Both the position numbers and the translations under genes were made by a program. From assembly GCA_964247975.1 (NCBI GenBank), contig CAXTWH010000017.1, forward strand, positions 1 through 64,000: 64,000 nt of DNA, given 5' to 3'. The stretch is from KBS-96 sp964247975. GTDB taxonomy: Bacteria; Acidobacteriota; Terriglobia; Bryobacterales; Bryobacteraceae. Below are positions 1-9,885 of this stretch, in pieces. Position 1 is the stretch's first letter; each line of letters starts with the position of its first letter. The notes under the pieces are model-generated. The model had not been told where the DNA came from. It made no database searches and was given only the letters and a program-made list of their open reading frames with translations.

Positions 1-77
1 TCCACTTAGCATGTGCCTTGATCATCTTGCGAAGGGTTTAGGGATAGCTTCTAGTTTGCCAAGTAGAGCATTATAAG

Positions 78-437
78 ATGTTTACTTGGATGCCTAGTAA
101 AAACGACCATCAGATCCATCTCCTTCAAGGAACATTGGACGTTCTGATTCTACGAATTCTCGCCACAATGGGATCTCAGCATTCTTATGGGATTTCCGGA
201 CGCCTCGAACAACTTGCGGAACAGTCTCTATCCGTCAACCAAGGCACTCTATACCCTGCGCTGGTCAGGCTTGAGCAAAATGGCTGGATCACAGGAACAT
301 GGCGGAAAACGGAAAACAATCGAGACGCAAAATACTACAGCCTTACCAGAACAGGGAAGAAGGCATTGGAAGCGGAAACACACCAATGGTGTCGCTCGGC
401 TTGCTTCGTCAACAAAGTTCTGCTGGAGGAGCTTTAA
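78..437 (+). CDS. PadR family transcriptional regulator
   Basis: A 119-residue winged-helix repressor of the PadR type. The N-terminal half carries the family signature (LLQGTLDVLILRILA, then GTLYPALVRLEQNGWI, the recognition helix and wing), and the C-terminal part ends in YSLTRTGKKALEAE. PadR proteins of this short class usually lie directly upstream of an ADOP permease and are thought to repress it. Here the permease starts 3 nt after the stop, so the two are almost certainly co-transcribed. A second ATG at 90 (MPSKNDHQ) is closer to the usual family start than the ATG at 78. A TATAAG -10-like hexamer lies immediately before 78, which would make the transcript nearly leaderless. The effector is unknown. 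Confidence 0.93.
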   Translation: MFTWMPSKNDHQIHLLQGTLDVLILRILATMGSQHSYGISGRLEQLAEQSLSVNQGTLYPALVRLEQNGWITGTWRKTENNRDAKYYSLTRTGKKALEAETHQWCRSACFVNKVLLEEL

Positions 438-440
438 CCA

Positions 441-3158
441 ATGGCTTTCTGGCGGCGACTGGCTTGCAAGGTGAATAATTTCCTTCGCCCGGACCGGGCC
501 GAAAGAGAACTGGACCAAGAAATAAACTCTCATCTTGTGCTTTTGCAGGACGAATTCATGCGAAAGGGAATGAACGCTGAGGAAGCCTTCTGGGCTGCGA
601 AGCAAAAATACGGAGGAGTTGAACAAGCGAAGGAGTTACAGCGAGACGAACGTTCTGTGCTGTTGCTGGAACAGCTTCGTCAGGACGTGCGCTACGCTCT
701 CCGCCAATTCCGCCGCAACCCTGGGTTCACGTTTGTTGTCGCTTTCTCGCTGGCCTGCGGCATCGGAATTAATGCGGCTGTTTTCACCGCTATCAATGCG
801 CTCCTGTTGAAGTCGCTTCCGGTGCAGAAGCCGCAGGAGCTGGTTCAGCTTGATTCAGAAAATCGGGAGAACATCAACACTTTGCGCGGCTTTTCCTATC
901 CTGGTTTTGAAACGTTGCGGAAAGCCAGCGATCCGGTTCTGTCTGGAATGTTCGCATATACTTCTGCTGACACATCTTCGTCCATTTATCCCGCACTCGC
1001 CCTCAGCAGCGTGGTTTACCAGGGGAACGTGGCAACCGCGAAAGGGATGTTGGCTTCGGCGGAAATCTACACGGTGCTCGGAGTGAAGCCTGCGCTTGGG
1101 CGTTTATTCATTGCCGATGATGACCGTGTAGAAGGTGGAAGCCCTGTTATTGTCCTCAGCTACAGTTATTGGCAAGCAAGTTTCGGGGGCGACCCCGGCA
1201 TAATCGGCAAGACAATCATTGTAAACCGAGTTCCGCTAACAGTAATCGGCGTCACGCCAAGCGAATTTCGCGGCGTTGAGCTCGGCTACTCACCCGACTT
1301 TACCGTTCCGGTATCGATGGCCGACGCTTTGAAATTAGAGAATATGCGAAACAGCAGCGCGTGGTGGTTATCCGTTTTGGGGAGAAAAAAACCGGGTATC
1401 AGTAATCGGCAGGTACAGGCAGCGCTTCAGCCGGCCTTCCGCGTGGCCGTAGCCGATCTGTTGCGCTCGACACCGGCGAGCATGGCGCAAGATATTCAAA
1501 AGATGGTCGCAGGACTAATCTTCAAAATAAACCTCGCGAATCAAGGCGCGCTTGCAGCGACTCGCGACGATCTGCGCCGCTCCTTGGTTTACCTCATGGC
1601 AATGGTCGCCCTGCTTCTCGGTATTGCTTGCACGAACATTGCAAACCTTATTCTGGCGCGCACCACAACGCGGCAATCTGAAATTCGTGTGCGTTTGTCC
1701 GTTGGCGCCAGCCGCGCCCGGGTATTCCGTCAATTATTAACTGAGACCATGATGCTCACTCTGTGCGGTGGTGTTCTCGCGCTTCCCTTCGCTTACTGGG
1801 GTGGTCCGACACTTCTGAAAGCGTTTGCTGATGAATCAATTGCTGCATCGCTCAACTTGACTCCGGATTGGCGAGTTTTGATTTTCAGCTTTTCCGCTGC
1901 TGTTATCTGCGGCCTCTGTCTCGCCTTTGTTCCTGCGCTTCAGATCGCGCGAATACGCCTGCACAACGTTGTAAATGAAGGACGGGTAAATCGCAGTAAG
2001 TTGCCCGATGCGCTTATGATCGCGCAAATTGCGATGGCATTGGTGTTGACCGTCGGTGCCGGATTGCTGGTTCGCAGTTTTCAAAACATCCGATGGATTT
2101 CTCCCGGCTTTCGGCCGAATCATGTTTTAGTCTTCGCTTTGCCGCAGTCTACGGTCGGATACTCCGGTGATCGTGAGCAGCAGTTCTTCAACAATCTATC
2201 GGAGCAGTTGGAACAATTACCTGGCGTGACCTCGGCATCCTTTGCCAGATCGGCACCCGGCAGCACCTACATGGCAACTCTCATACAAACTCTCGGCGAG
2301 GAACCGCAATCTCAGCGCGAACCAGTTAGCGCCAACATCGTTGACCGGAGATACTTTGAAACGGTCGGTATCGATATGGTCATGGGACGTAATTTCACCA
2401 TTCAAGATGCGGCTCACGCCCAAGCGGTGGCTATTGTCGATCAAGCCCTTGTGCGCCGGTATTTTGGGCGTGGCAGCCCGCTTGGAAAGTCTTTCACTAT
2501 AATGGGCGGCGATAAAGGGCGAATTGAAATTGTTGGCGTTGTCAGAGATGCAAGAGAACATGGGCTGCTTGCTGCGGCTCCGCTGATGATCTACTTGCCT
2601 TATCAGCAGTGGCAGGGGGGAGACATCACGTTCTTTGTTCGTACTGCCGCAGAGCCACTCAAGCTCGTTCCAGCAGTTCGACGGATTTTGAAGCAGCTTG
2701 ATCCATTCGTGCCTTTATCTGGCATCACTACGCTCAAACTGGAACTGGAAAATTCCGTGTCCAGAGAACACGTTCTAGCGGAACTTTCGAGCCTTATGGG
2801 ATTACTCGCTCTCGCTTTGGCGAGCATCGGTCTTTATGGAGTTCTCGCTTACGCTGTCAGCCGCGAAACCAAGTCAATCGGTATTCGCATGGCTCTTGGC
2901 GCTGAAACCAGCACGATCTTATGGAATGTTTTTCGACGAGTTCTGCTGCTGCTTTCAGGTGGTATCGGGATCGGTTTGTTGTGCGTATTCGGAGTAAATC
3001 GCTATTTGAAGAGTTTGCTTTACGGTCTCTCCCCAAATGATCCGACGAGCATCGGTCTTTCCACCTCTGTTCTTACCATCGTCGCTTTAACCGCTGCTTA
3101 CCTTCCCGCCCGGAAAGCGGCACGTATTGATCCGGCAACTACGTTACGCAACGAGTAG
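441..3158 (+). CDS. ADOP-type duplicated MacB/FtsX permease
   Basis: A 905-residue integral membrane protein with the architecture of acidobacterial duplicated orphan permeases. Residues 1-90 form the cytoplasmic permease-prefix region (RELDQEINSHL, FWAAKQKYGG). The first TM lies at about 97-120, followed by a periplasmic MacB-core domain and an FtsX segment (IACTNIANLILARTTTRQSE). A second TM/MacB-core/FtsX unit ends in ARIDPATTLRNE. Such proteins carry two permease halves but have no ATPase gene beside them; none is present here. The substrate is unknown; macrolide/efflux or envelope-stress roles are only by analogy with MacB. The frame is intact over its full length, unlike the copy at 7243. 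The gene follows its PadR regulator with a 3-nt gap. Confidence 0.93.
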   Translation: MAFWRRLACKVNNFLRPDRAERELDQEINSHLVLLQDEFMRKGMNAEEAFWAAKQKYGGVEQAKELQRDERSVLLLEQLRQDVRYALRQFRRNPGFTFVVAFSLACGIGINAAVFTAINALLLKSLPVQKPQELVQLDSENRENINTLRGFSYPGFETLRKASDPVLSGMFAYTSADTSSSIYPALALSSVVYQGNVATAKGMLASAEIYTVLGVKPALGRLFIADDDRVEGGSPVIVLSYSYWQASFGGDPGIIGKTIIVNRVPLTVIGVTPSEFRGVELGYSPDFTVPVSMADALKLENMRNSSAWWLSVLGRKKPGISNRQVQAALQPAFRVAVADLLRSTPASMAQDIQKMVAGLIFKINLANQGALAATRDDLRRSLVYLMAMVALLLGIACTNIANLILARTTTRQSEIRVRLSVGASRARVFRQLLTETMMLTLCGGVLALPFAYWGGPTLLKAFADESIAASLNLTPDWRVLIFSFSAAVICGLCLAFVPALQIARIRLHNVVNEGRVNRSKLPDALMIAQIAMALVLTVGAGLLVRSFQNIRWISPGFRPNHVLVFALPQSTVGYSGDREQQFFNNLSEQLEQLPGVTSASFARSAPGSTYMATLIQTLGEEPQSQREPVSANIVDRRYFETVGIDMVMGRNFTIQDAAHAQAVAIVDQALVRRYFGRGSPLGKSFTIMGGDKGRIEIVGVVRDAREHGLLAAAPLMIYLPYQQWQGGDITFFVRTAAEPLKLVPAVRRILKQLDPFVPLSGITTLKLELENSVSREHVLAELSSLMGLLALALASIGLYGVLAYAVSRETKSIGIRMALGAETSTILWNVFRRVLLLLSGGIGIGLLCVFGVNRYLKSLLYGLSPNDPTSIGLSTSVLTIVALTAAYLPARKAARIDPATTLRNE

Positions 3159-3187
3159 TTTGATTGCCTCTTTACAATCCTTCCGAA

Positions 3188-3209
3188 CGCGTGTTTTGAT
3201 CAACACGCG
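3188..3209. repeat. Inverted repeat after the first ADOP gene
   Basis: Exact 8-bp arms CGCGTGTT and AACACGCG around a 6-nt TTGATC loop, 29 bp after the permease stop and 58 bp before the AraC gene. There is no T-run on either side, so it is either a weak terminator hairpin or an operator for the downstream regulator. Function not established. Confidence 0.45.
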
Positions 3210-3267
3210 CATTGGTCAATTATGATTCAACTTACATCTGCAAGCAGACAGAGGGGGCGTAGCGGAC

Positions 3268-4152
3268 ATGAACACACTGGATCAAATTGTGAACGCTCTT
3301 GGGCCGCCGCAAGCTTTCCGAGAGATAAAGATTCCGAGCAGTTCCCGATCCCAAGCGGCTGTCGCACGTTGGCGACACCAAGGTGCTTTCATCAATCTAA
3401 GCGGTTCTGATGATTACCAACTCGTTTTCAATATCTCCGGTGGACAAGTTGTTGAGCTTTACTCGGAGGAAACGATCATTCGCCGATCAATCCGTGCGGG
3501 TTCTGTTGCCATCGTTTATCCTAATCATCCTGAGAGCGTCAAAATCCACGGAGAAGCCGACGCTCTTCATTTCTTTATGACCAGAGAGCTGATTGAGTCG
3601 GTCACTGGCGGCCTGAAACCTGCAACACTGCCGCGACTTGTTTCATGTGAGCCTCAGCTTCAGGCTGCCGCCGCACAAGCACTCGTCGCGCTTAGCCAAG
3701 GTGAGCGTCACAGTGTGATTGAACTGGACGCGATCGTCGTACGAATCGCCAGCCAGTTTGCGCAACCTGATGTCCTGCCTTCTAACTTCTCTCACGGGGG
3801 CTTGTCGCCGGGAGCAAGGCGCCGCGTCTGCGCGCTCATAAACGATCAGCTTGGCGATGCCTCCTGTTCCCGCCTCTCGCTGGGCGAACTCGCTACCGCC
3901 GCCAACCTCAGTGTTCATCATTTCATAAAGGCTTTCCGACGGAGCGAGGGAGCAACGCCTTACGCTCGTGTGACTGCTCGCCGCATAAACAAGGCTCTCA
4001 CACTGCTGCTACGAGCAGATGCACGGGTAGATCAAATCGCTGAAGAGACTGGTTTTTCCTCACCGTCGCACTTTGTTAGTACTTTCCGAAAGCGTGTAGG
4101 AGTAACACCGGGCGCACTCCGGGACGCAGCGCAATTGCCTGTTCGTGAGTAG
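3268..4152 (+). CDS. AraC family transcriptional regulator
   Basis: A 294-residue regulator. The N-terminal ~160 residues look like a small-molecule sensing cupin-type domain without a recognisable ligand motif. The C-terminal ~100 residues form the double helix-turn-helix AraC domain: LSLGELATAANLSVHHFIKAFR is the first HTH region and VDQIAEETGFSSPSHFVSTFRK the second, with the standard GFSSPSHF motif. An AGGGGG Shine-Dalgarno-like stretch lies about 12 nt before the ATG. It probably controls the small membrane protein gene 83 nt downstream; neighbouring promoters are not excluded. The effector is unknown. Confidence 0.9.
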   Translation: MNTLDQIVNALGPPQAFREIKIPSSSRSQAAVARWRHQGAFINLSGSDDYQLVFNISGGQVVELYSEETIIRRSIRAGSVAIVYPNHPESVKIHGEADALHFFMTRELIESVTGGLKPATLPRLVSCEPQLQAAAAQALVALSQGERHSVIELDAIVVRIASQFAQPDVLPSNFSHGGLSPGARRRVCALINDQLGDASCSRLSLGELATAANLSVHHFIKAFRRSEGATPYARVTARRINKALTLLLRADARVDQIAEETGFSSPSHFVSTFRKRVGVTPGALRDAAQLPVRE

Positions 4153-4235
4153 TTCGTTGGAATGCGATTCACAAAACAGCTATTTTTTGATATCACTCAG
4201 ACACCCAGACGCCGTAACATCGAAGTGAAGGAGAG

Positions 4236-4664
4236 ATGCTCTTGGAAATTGCAAAGTGGATGGTGGCTTTCGTCGCCGTGTATTGCTTTGGCGGATTGAT
4301 TGCAGATGCCATTGTTCCATCAACAGCAAAGCAACATCTTTGGAACCCAAGATGGCCGCCTCACGCTAAATTCCATAACGGCCAGACGATGCTAATGGGC
4401 ATTTTTTGTGGCTCCATCTCGCTGTTCATCTTGTTCTACTTCCGGCCGCTCACGCTTCCGCTCCTGCTCATTTCAGCAGTGATTGCATCTACATACTGGG
4501 TGTCTATGGTGTTCTCGCCGCTCTTTCCCGGAACAGCTTGGTATGACCCCGAATTCCAGGACGAAACAAAGCGTCCACTCGGATTTAGTCCGCAACAGCT
4601 CTTAACTTATGTGCTCTGCTTGTTTCTGATCATAGCGGTTGCCTTGGCTGTACGGTCGGCCTGA
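4236..4664 (+). CDS. Small four-TM membrane protein of unknown function
   Basis: A 142-residue hydrophobic protein with about four predicted membrane helices: WMVAFVAVYCFGGLIADAI, MGIFCGSISLFILFYF, LPLLLISAVIASTYWVSM and LTYVLCLFLIIAVALAV. A short soluble loop (PGTAWYDPEFQDE) lies before the last helix. I do not recognise a named family. The Shine-Dalgarno AAGGAG sits only 2 nt before the ATG at 4236, so the in-frame TTG at 4242 (MEIAKWM) is a better spaced start. It follows the AraC gene on the same strand and is the most likely target of that regulator. Confidence 0.75.
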   Translation: MLLEIAKWMVAFVAVYCFGGLIADAIVPSTAKQHLWNPRWPPHAKFHNGQTMLMGIFCGSISLFILFYFRPLTLPLLLISAVIASTYWVSMVFSPLFPGTAWYDPEFQDETKRPLGFSPQQLLTYVLCLFLIIAVALAVRSA

Positions 4665-4838
4665 TATCAATCGATAGCGGCGCGTATTCGGCAAGGAAAC
4701 GTGATCCTGACTCGGCCGTCGCTCGCTGCTAAAGTGACGCTCTTGTTTTCAAATCGTTGCTTAGACTCCGGAATGGACTATCCCCTGCCGTCTTTGTGTC
4801 ACAAGCAATAAATCCTTCCTGACTTCGTTTATGATAAT

Positions 4839-5015
4839 GTGGCGGCGAGAATCGTAGAAAGCAACTCGACGAGAAAGAACCAGCAGAAACCGGCTGTGTC
4901 GGAACTGGGGCGAAAACTCCGCCTGATCAGCGCCAAGATCGCTGCTTCAGGCGAAAAGCCATTGACGCGACGTGAACTCGAACGGGATTTCCGAAGCCCT
5001 ACTTCCAAATTTTGA
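4839..5015 (+). CDS. Possible 58-residue antitoxin-like protein
   Basis: A GTG-started frame of 58 codons inside the otherwise gene-free stretch 4665-5102. The product is strongly charged: its C-terminal half reads GRKLRLISAKIAASGEKPLT then RRELERDF. This pattern of a helix followed by a short '(L)TRRELERE'-type tail resembles small VapB-like antitoxins I have seen in Acidobacteriota and Cyanobacteria, but I cannot name the family. There is no good Shine-Dalgarno and no toxin beside it, so it may be an orphan remnant. The rest of 4665-5102 shows only a 12-bp palindrome GTGCGTACGCAC at 5074-5085, placed downstream of the SDR gene that ends at 5103. Confidence 0.35.
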   Translation: MAARIVESNSTRKNQQKPAVSELGRKLRLISAKIAASGEKPLTRRELERDFRSPTSKF

Positions 5016-5102
5016 CTTCGAAATTCAAACCGCGACTAGCTCCGGTAAAAAGCACAATTTGATTATTGTTGGTGTGCGTACGCACCTCCTATCAACCAAA
5101 AA

Positions 5103-5864
5103 CTATTGACTCGGCTGTACCGTTGTGAAGCCGCCATCAATCGGTATATTTTGTCCGGTAATGAAAGCGGCAGCAGGTGAACACAGAAACAGAACAACTT
5201 GGGCAATATCTTCCGGGTCGCCGACGCGCTTCAAGGGAATTCCGGCTGCGACCTGTTCCAGCATTCCCGCTGGAGCGTTGTTCCATAAATCAGTTTTAAC
5301 CGCCCTGGGAGCAACCGAATTCACCCGAATCCTTTGCGTCGCCCCTTCCGCCGCCGCAGCCCGCGTAAGCGCAATTACGCCGCCTTTTGCTGCTCCATAC
5401 ACGCCGTAATTTGCAATGCCTAGCAGACCGCCTTGCGAACTCATGTTCACAATACCGCCCCCGCCCGATTGACCAATCAAAGGCATCTCATATTTGAGCG
5501 ACAACCAAACGGATTTGAGATTGATTGCAATTTCCTTTTCCCAATCCTGCTCGGTGTACTCGGTCAGTTTTCCTGGTTTGCTGGAGCCGGCGTTGTTGAA
5601 TGCAAAATCAAGTCGCCCATAAGCTTGCTGAACGCGTTTTAGCAGATTCTGTACATCGCTTTCAACCGTGACATCCGCTTTCACAAAGATTGCATTTCCG
5701 CCGTTTTTCTCGATCTCTGCTGCAACCGCGCATCCTTCGTTTTCCCGGCGCGCGGCTACCACCACTTTTGCGCCTGCTGTTCCGAATGCGAGCGCGGCAG
5801 CGCGGCCTATGCCGGAGCTTGCGCCTGTCACTAAGGCTACTTTTCCATTAAATTGTTCACTCAT
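5103..5864 (-). CDS. SDR family oxidoreductase
   Basis: A classical short-chain dehydrogenase/reductase of 253 residues. It has the nucleotide-binding TGASSGIG near the N-terminus, the structural NAG motif (FNNAGSS), the catalytic Ser in VNMSSQGG and the YGAAK catalytic pair. The C-terminus ends ITGQNIPIDGGFT, typical of FabG-like SDRs. I place the start at the ATG at 5864 (MSEQFNGKVALVTG), because the 32-codon upstream extension is not family-like and would run into the LysR gene. The substrate cannot be told from sequence. The gene is divergent from the LysR gene at 5960, the standard arrangement of a LysR regulator and its target. Confidence 0.9.
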   Translation of the reverse strand: MSEQFNGKVALVTGASSGIGRAAALAFGTAGAKVVVAARRENEGCAVAAEIEKNGGNAIFVKADVTVESDVQNLLKRVQQAYGRLDFAFNNAGSSKPGKLTEYTEQDWEKEIAINLKSVWLSLKYEMPLIGQSGGGGIVNMSSQGGLLGIANYGVYGAAKGGVIALTRAAAAEGATQRIRVNSVAPRAVKTDLWNNAPAGMLEQVAAGIPLKRVGDPEDIAQVVLFLCSPAAAFITGQNIPIDGGFTTVQPSQ

Positions 5865-5896
5865 TTTTGTCCGTTGTTCTTTGATAATTCCAACAT

Positions 5897-5922
5897 AATT
5901 GAATGTTTGTGATACTTCAATT
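5897..5922. promoter_or_regulatory. Candidate LysR operator between SDR and LysR genes
   Basis: An exact inverted repeat AATTGAA-N12-TTCAATT in the 95-bp divergent intergenic region. LysR-type regulators bind interrupted dyads in this kind of position, repressing themselves and activating the divergent gene. It is offered as a binding site on position and symmetry only. Confidence 0.5.
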
Positions 5923-5959
5923 ACCATATTTTTAGCAATTTGATACTTGGAAGGCATCA

Positions 5960-6853
5960 ATGGAACTAAGGCATCTGCGCTATTTTGTGGCCGTTGCTGC
6001 GGAACAGCACATGCGCAAAGCCGCCGAAAAGCTACGCATAGCGCAGCCGGCCATCACTCGCCAGATTGCCGATCTTGAAGCCGAACTGGGTTACCCGTTA
6101 TTTGATCGCCTGCCGCGCGGGCTGCGGTTAAACGCTGCCGGAAACGCGCTGCTCGGCCATGCCCGGAAGATTCTCGCCGATGTTGATGCAGCCATGAAAC
6201 ATGCTCAACGCGCTGCTCGCGGCGAAACCGGCATCTTGCGCCTGGGGTTCATAGAATCAGCCGCTTGGCAGGGATCTTTCCCAATCGCCATCCAAGCCTT
6301 TCGTTCCAGTTTTCCTGAAGTGGAAGTACAACTGAACCCGATGTACTCGCGGCTTCAACTCCAGGCCATTGTAGACCGGGAATTGGATGGAGGGTTTGCA
6401 TATGCCTTTGAGGAAATCCCGGAAGCCTGCTCCCATCTTCATCTCCGTATGGACAAGGTAAAGCTCGCTGCGCCGCGACGTTACGGCTGGCGCAAGCGCA
6501 AGAAGCTTTGCCTTGCGGATTTCAAAGACGAACGTTTTGTCTGGTTGGAACGCGGAAACGCGCCTCGCTATCTTGATGCATTAATGCACGCTGTTGTAGC
6601 TGGCGGACTCTCACCTCATATTGTGCAGTATGCGCCTGATGACACCACTCTGCTAAGCCTTGTCTCAGCCGGGGTTGGGTTAGGCTTTGTGAACTCGGCT
6701 CACGAAGCAAGAAAACCGTTGGCAGTAGATTTTATTCCAGTGAAGGATTTGTCACTGCCGCTGCCGCTGCATTTTGTGTGGCTGACGCAAGAACCCTCCC
6801 CAGCTTTGCGCGAACTGCTGCGCATCATTCGGAAAAGCAAATCCACTAAATAA
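5960..6853 (+). CDS. LysR family transcriptional regulator
   Basis: A 297-residue LTTR. Residues 1-60 form the winged HTH, with the family opening MELRHLRYFVAVAAEQHMRKAA, then LRIAQPAITRQIADLEAELG and the FDRLPRGLRLNAAG linker. The remainder is the periplasmic-binding-protein-like effector domain (TGILRLGFIESA at ~95, LSLVSAGVGLGFVNSA at ~230). It is divergent from the SDR gene, which it probably regulates. The inducer is not deducible. The dyad at 5897-5922 is a plausible binding site. Confidence 0.93.
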   Translation: MELRHLRYFVAVAAEQHMRKAAEKLRIAQPAITRQIADLEAELGYPLFDRLPRGLRLNAAGNALLGHARKILADVDAAMKHAQRAARGETGILRLGFIESAAWQGSFPIAIQAFRSSFPEVEVQLNPMYSRLQLQAIVDRELDGGFAYAFEEIPEACSHLHLRMDKVKLAAPRRYGWRKRKKLCLADFKDERFVWLERGNAPRYLDALMHAVVAGGLSPHIVQYAPDDTTLLSLVSAGVGLGFVNSAHEARKPLAVDFIPVKDLSLPLPLHFVWLTQEPSPALRELLRIIRKSKSTK

Positions 6854-6912
6854 TATTATTCATTCACTCGCCAATCTTATACTTAGACATCTTTGTACTA
6901 TGATAACTATGT

Positions 6913-7242
6913 ATGGCGAAGACTGATTCTCTCCAAGGCTCACTTGATCTTCTCGTACTGAAAATCCTGTCGCGGAAACCTCGTCTGCACGGTTACGGCA
7001 TTATGTCCGCCATCAAGGACTTTTCGCAGGACGTGCTTTCCCCTGAAGAAGGTTCGCTCTACCCGGCTTTGCACCGCATGGAAGAGGCTGGCTGGGTACG
7101 ATCCGAATGGGTTTTGAAAGACACAGGTCGCCGCGCCCGTTTGTATCAAACCACAGCCGCCGGCAGGAAGCAGCTCGCCGTCGAAGAATCACGCTGGCAA
7201 GCCGTAGTTTCAGCGATCAACCGGGTTTTAATGATGGCCTGA
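6913..7242 (+). CDS. PadR family transcriptional regulator (intact, permease partner broken)
   Basis: A 109-residue PadR repressor with the complete family core: LQGSLDLLVLKILSRKPRLHGYGIM, EGSLYPALHRMEEAGWV and LYQTTAAGRKQLAVEE. It ends directly at the ATG of the damaged ADOP permease at 7243. A TATGAT -10-like hexamer lies at 6899-6904, only about 8 nt before the start, so the mRNA may be close to leaderless. The regulator frame shows no lesion although the permease has three. Confidence 0.92.
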   Translation: MAKTDSLQGSLDLLVLKILSRKPRLHGYGIMSAIKDFSQDVLSPEEGSLYPALHRMEEAGWVRSEWVLKDTGRRARLYQTTAAGRKQLAVEESRWQAVVSAINRVLMMA

Positions 7243-9885
7243 ATGTCTTACTGGTCCCGTATCTTCAATCTTCTTCGTAAACAAGCGCTTTCCCGCGAGA
7301 TCGATGAAGAATTGGAAGCGCACATCGCCGCCGCGATTGAGGATGGACGCGACCCGGCGGAAGCTCGAAAAGCTTTCGGCCCGGTTTTGCGCCATCGTGA
7401 AGCGACGCGAGACATCCGAATCGCAACCAGGCTTGATTCATTCTTCTGACGTCATCTTCGGCTGGCGGCAGTTATGGAAAAACAAAACCACTACCGCCGT
7501 TGCTATCTTGTCGCTGGCCTTGGCTATGGGCGCGTGTCTTGCCGCATTCCGGTTGATTGACGCAATTCTACTTCGATCGCTTCCAGTTTCTAATGCGAAA
7601 AAACTTTTCGTTCTCACTTTCGCTTACCTAAACGCCGCGGGCCAAACGGAGATATTTGAGGGTTTTGACTACCCGCAGTTCCGAATTCTTCGAGCCGCCG
7701 TCAAACCGCAAGCTGAGCTAATAGCTATCTCCCAGCCAAGCCGGTACAGTTTGACCTTCAACTCCGACGACCGCTTGGAGCGTTTCCTTCAACAAAGCGT
7801 TTCCGGCTGAATGTTCAGTTTGTTCGGTTTGAAGCCGGCAATAGGCAGGCTGCTCACACCCGCCGACGATATGAAACCCGGCGGTCACCCGGTTGCTGTT
7901 CTCTCCTACGATTACTGGCAGCGCCGCTTCAATGGCGACACCCATATCGTCGGGCGTAAGTTTCGCCTCGGCGCGGATCTTTATAAGATCGTGGGCGTTT
8001 GCGGGAAAGGATTCATCGGAACCGAACCCGGCACTGTCACCGACATCTTCATTCCCACCATGATGAATACGCGAGCGATTGACCGTCCCGATTGGGGATG
8101 GTTTCGGATCTGGGTGCAACTCGGCCCGGAAGTTGCTCCGAACATTGTTCTTCAAAACTTGCGGGCGGCAGCGCAAGCGTATCGGCAGGAAAGAGTGAAG
8201 GCGTGGGGTCCGAACGCGTCTTCACCGGAGCGCATTAAACAATACTCGCAAGCTGAGCTCAATCTTGAGCCTGCCTCAGCCGGCTTCTCCAGCCTGCAAA
8301 AAACTATTGCCGTTTTCTGACCGTGCTGGCAGTGGTTGTTGCTTTAGTACTGTTCATTGCCTGCACGAACGTGGCTAACCTGATGGTGGCGCGAGCGATC
8401 GCGCGAGACCGCGAAATGGCGCTGCGCATTTCCATCGGCGCGGGCAAAGGGCGGCTCATTCAACTATTGCTCATTGAGAGTGCGCTGATGGCGGTCCTTT
8501 CGTCGCTGCTCGGCGGCATCTTCGCCTGGTGGTCCGCGCCTTTCGTGGTTAGCCGGATCAATCCGCCCGACGATCCGGTCCGACTCAATCTTCCGGTCGA
8601 TTGGCGCGTGCTTGGATTCGCTGTTGCCTTAAATCTGTTCGTGGTTTTGCTGTTCGGGCTGCTGCCGGCCATACGAGCATCCGGCGTCCAACCGATGAAA
8701 GCGTTGCGCGGCGGCGAAAGCCCGCGCGCGTGCCGCCGTTCGATGAGCGCGCTTGTCGGGTTACAGGTGGCATTTTGTGTACTGGTGCTTTTCATCACCG
8801 GGCTTTTCGTTGCAACCTTCGAACGGCTTACCCATCAACCAACCGGCTTTGTGGCAGAACGGGTTTTGACTTTTGATGTAGTCACGCGAAACAACGTACC
8901 ATCCCCCTATTGGGACCAAGTGCATCAGCACTTAGCTTCACTGCCGGGAGTTCAATCAATTGCGCTTGCAAGTTGGCCGCTTCTGAGCGGGAACGGATGG
9001 AGCGATGCGATTTGGATAAACGGGCAACGGCCAGACGATCAAGAATCATATTTTCTCGCTATCTCGCCCGGTTGGTTGCGAACAATGGGAATACCGCTGA
9101 TGGCGGGGCGCGACCTGCGCCCGGAATATACATTCCCCGGAATGGTTCTGGTGAATGAAGAATTCGCTCGACGGTACCTCAAAGGGCATAATCCAATCGG
9201 AGCCACCATCGAAACTATGGTGCTGAAAAAGCTTGTCCAATCGCAAGTTGTCGGCCTTGTCGGTAATGCCCGTTATCGCGATATGTGCGAACCCATCCGG
9301 CCCACCGTTTACGTGATCTTCAACGCAAAAGCTAACCCCATTGACTGGGCCACTTTCGTCGTTCGCACGAGCCAAGCTAACCCGATGACTCTGGCATCAC
9401 TCTTCAGCAAGGAAATTTCACGGACCCGCTCCGAGTTTCACGCGGTGGAATTTCATACCCAAACTGAGTTGGTTGAGCAACACACCGTGCGCGAACGGCT
9501 GCTCGCAATGCTTTCATTGTTTTTCGCGACCGTTGCCATGATGCTGAACGCTGTCGGTTTGTACGGAGTTTTGAATTACTCCGTATTACAGCGTCGCCGT
9601 GAAATCGGCATTCGCATGGCGCTTGGTGCTGAAACTGGCAAAATTGCCTGGAACGTGTTGTCGAATACTTCTATCGCTATTGTGTTGGGAATAACAGGAG
9701 GGATCATGGCCGGCCTTGCCTTGCAACGTTACTTGGAAAATCTGCTTTACGAAGTCAAGGCGACTGATCCGGCAATTCTCAGCTTGGCTCTGGGTACGAT
9801 CACCATTATTTCAATCCTGGCCGCACTGCCCTCCATTCTGTATGCTGTCCGTATCAATCCGGCAGCCCTGCTACGCGCCGAGTAA
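7243..9885 (+). pseudogene. ADOP-type permease broken by two frameshifts and a stop
   Basis: The 2643-bp span matches the length of an intact ADOP permease and, read with frame changes, contains all of its parts. Frame 1 (7243-7449) encodes the prefix domain. Frame 2 (about 7445-8320) encodes the first TM (VAILSLALAMGACLAAFRLI) and MacB core. Frame 1 again (about 8317-9885) encodes LTVLAVVVALVLFIACTNVANL, the second half, and the family C-terminus RINPAALLRAE. Lesions: a frame change near 7448; an in-frame TGA at 7808-7810 inside the conserved VSG-x-MFSLFGLKPAIGR motif; and a frame change in the TTTT run at 8313-8316. The two indels cancel, so the total length stays a multiple of three. The 520-residue distal part from the GTG at 8323 could still be made as a half-permease. 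Sequencing error is possible but three lesions in one gene is unusual. Confidence 0.88.
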
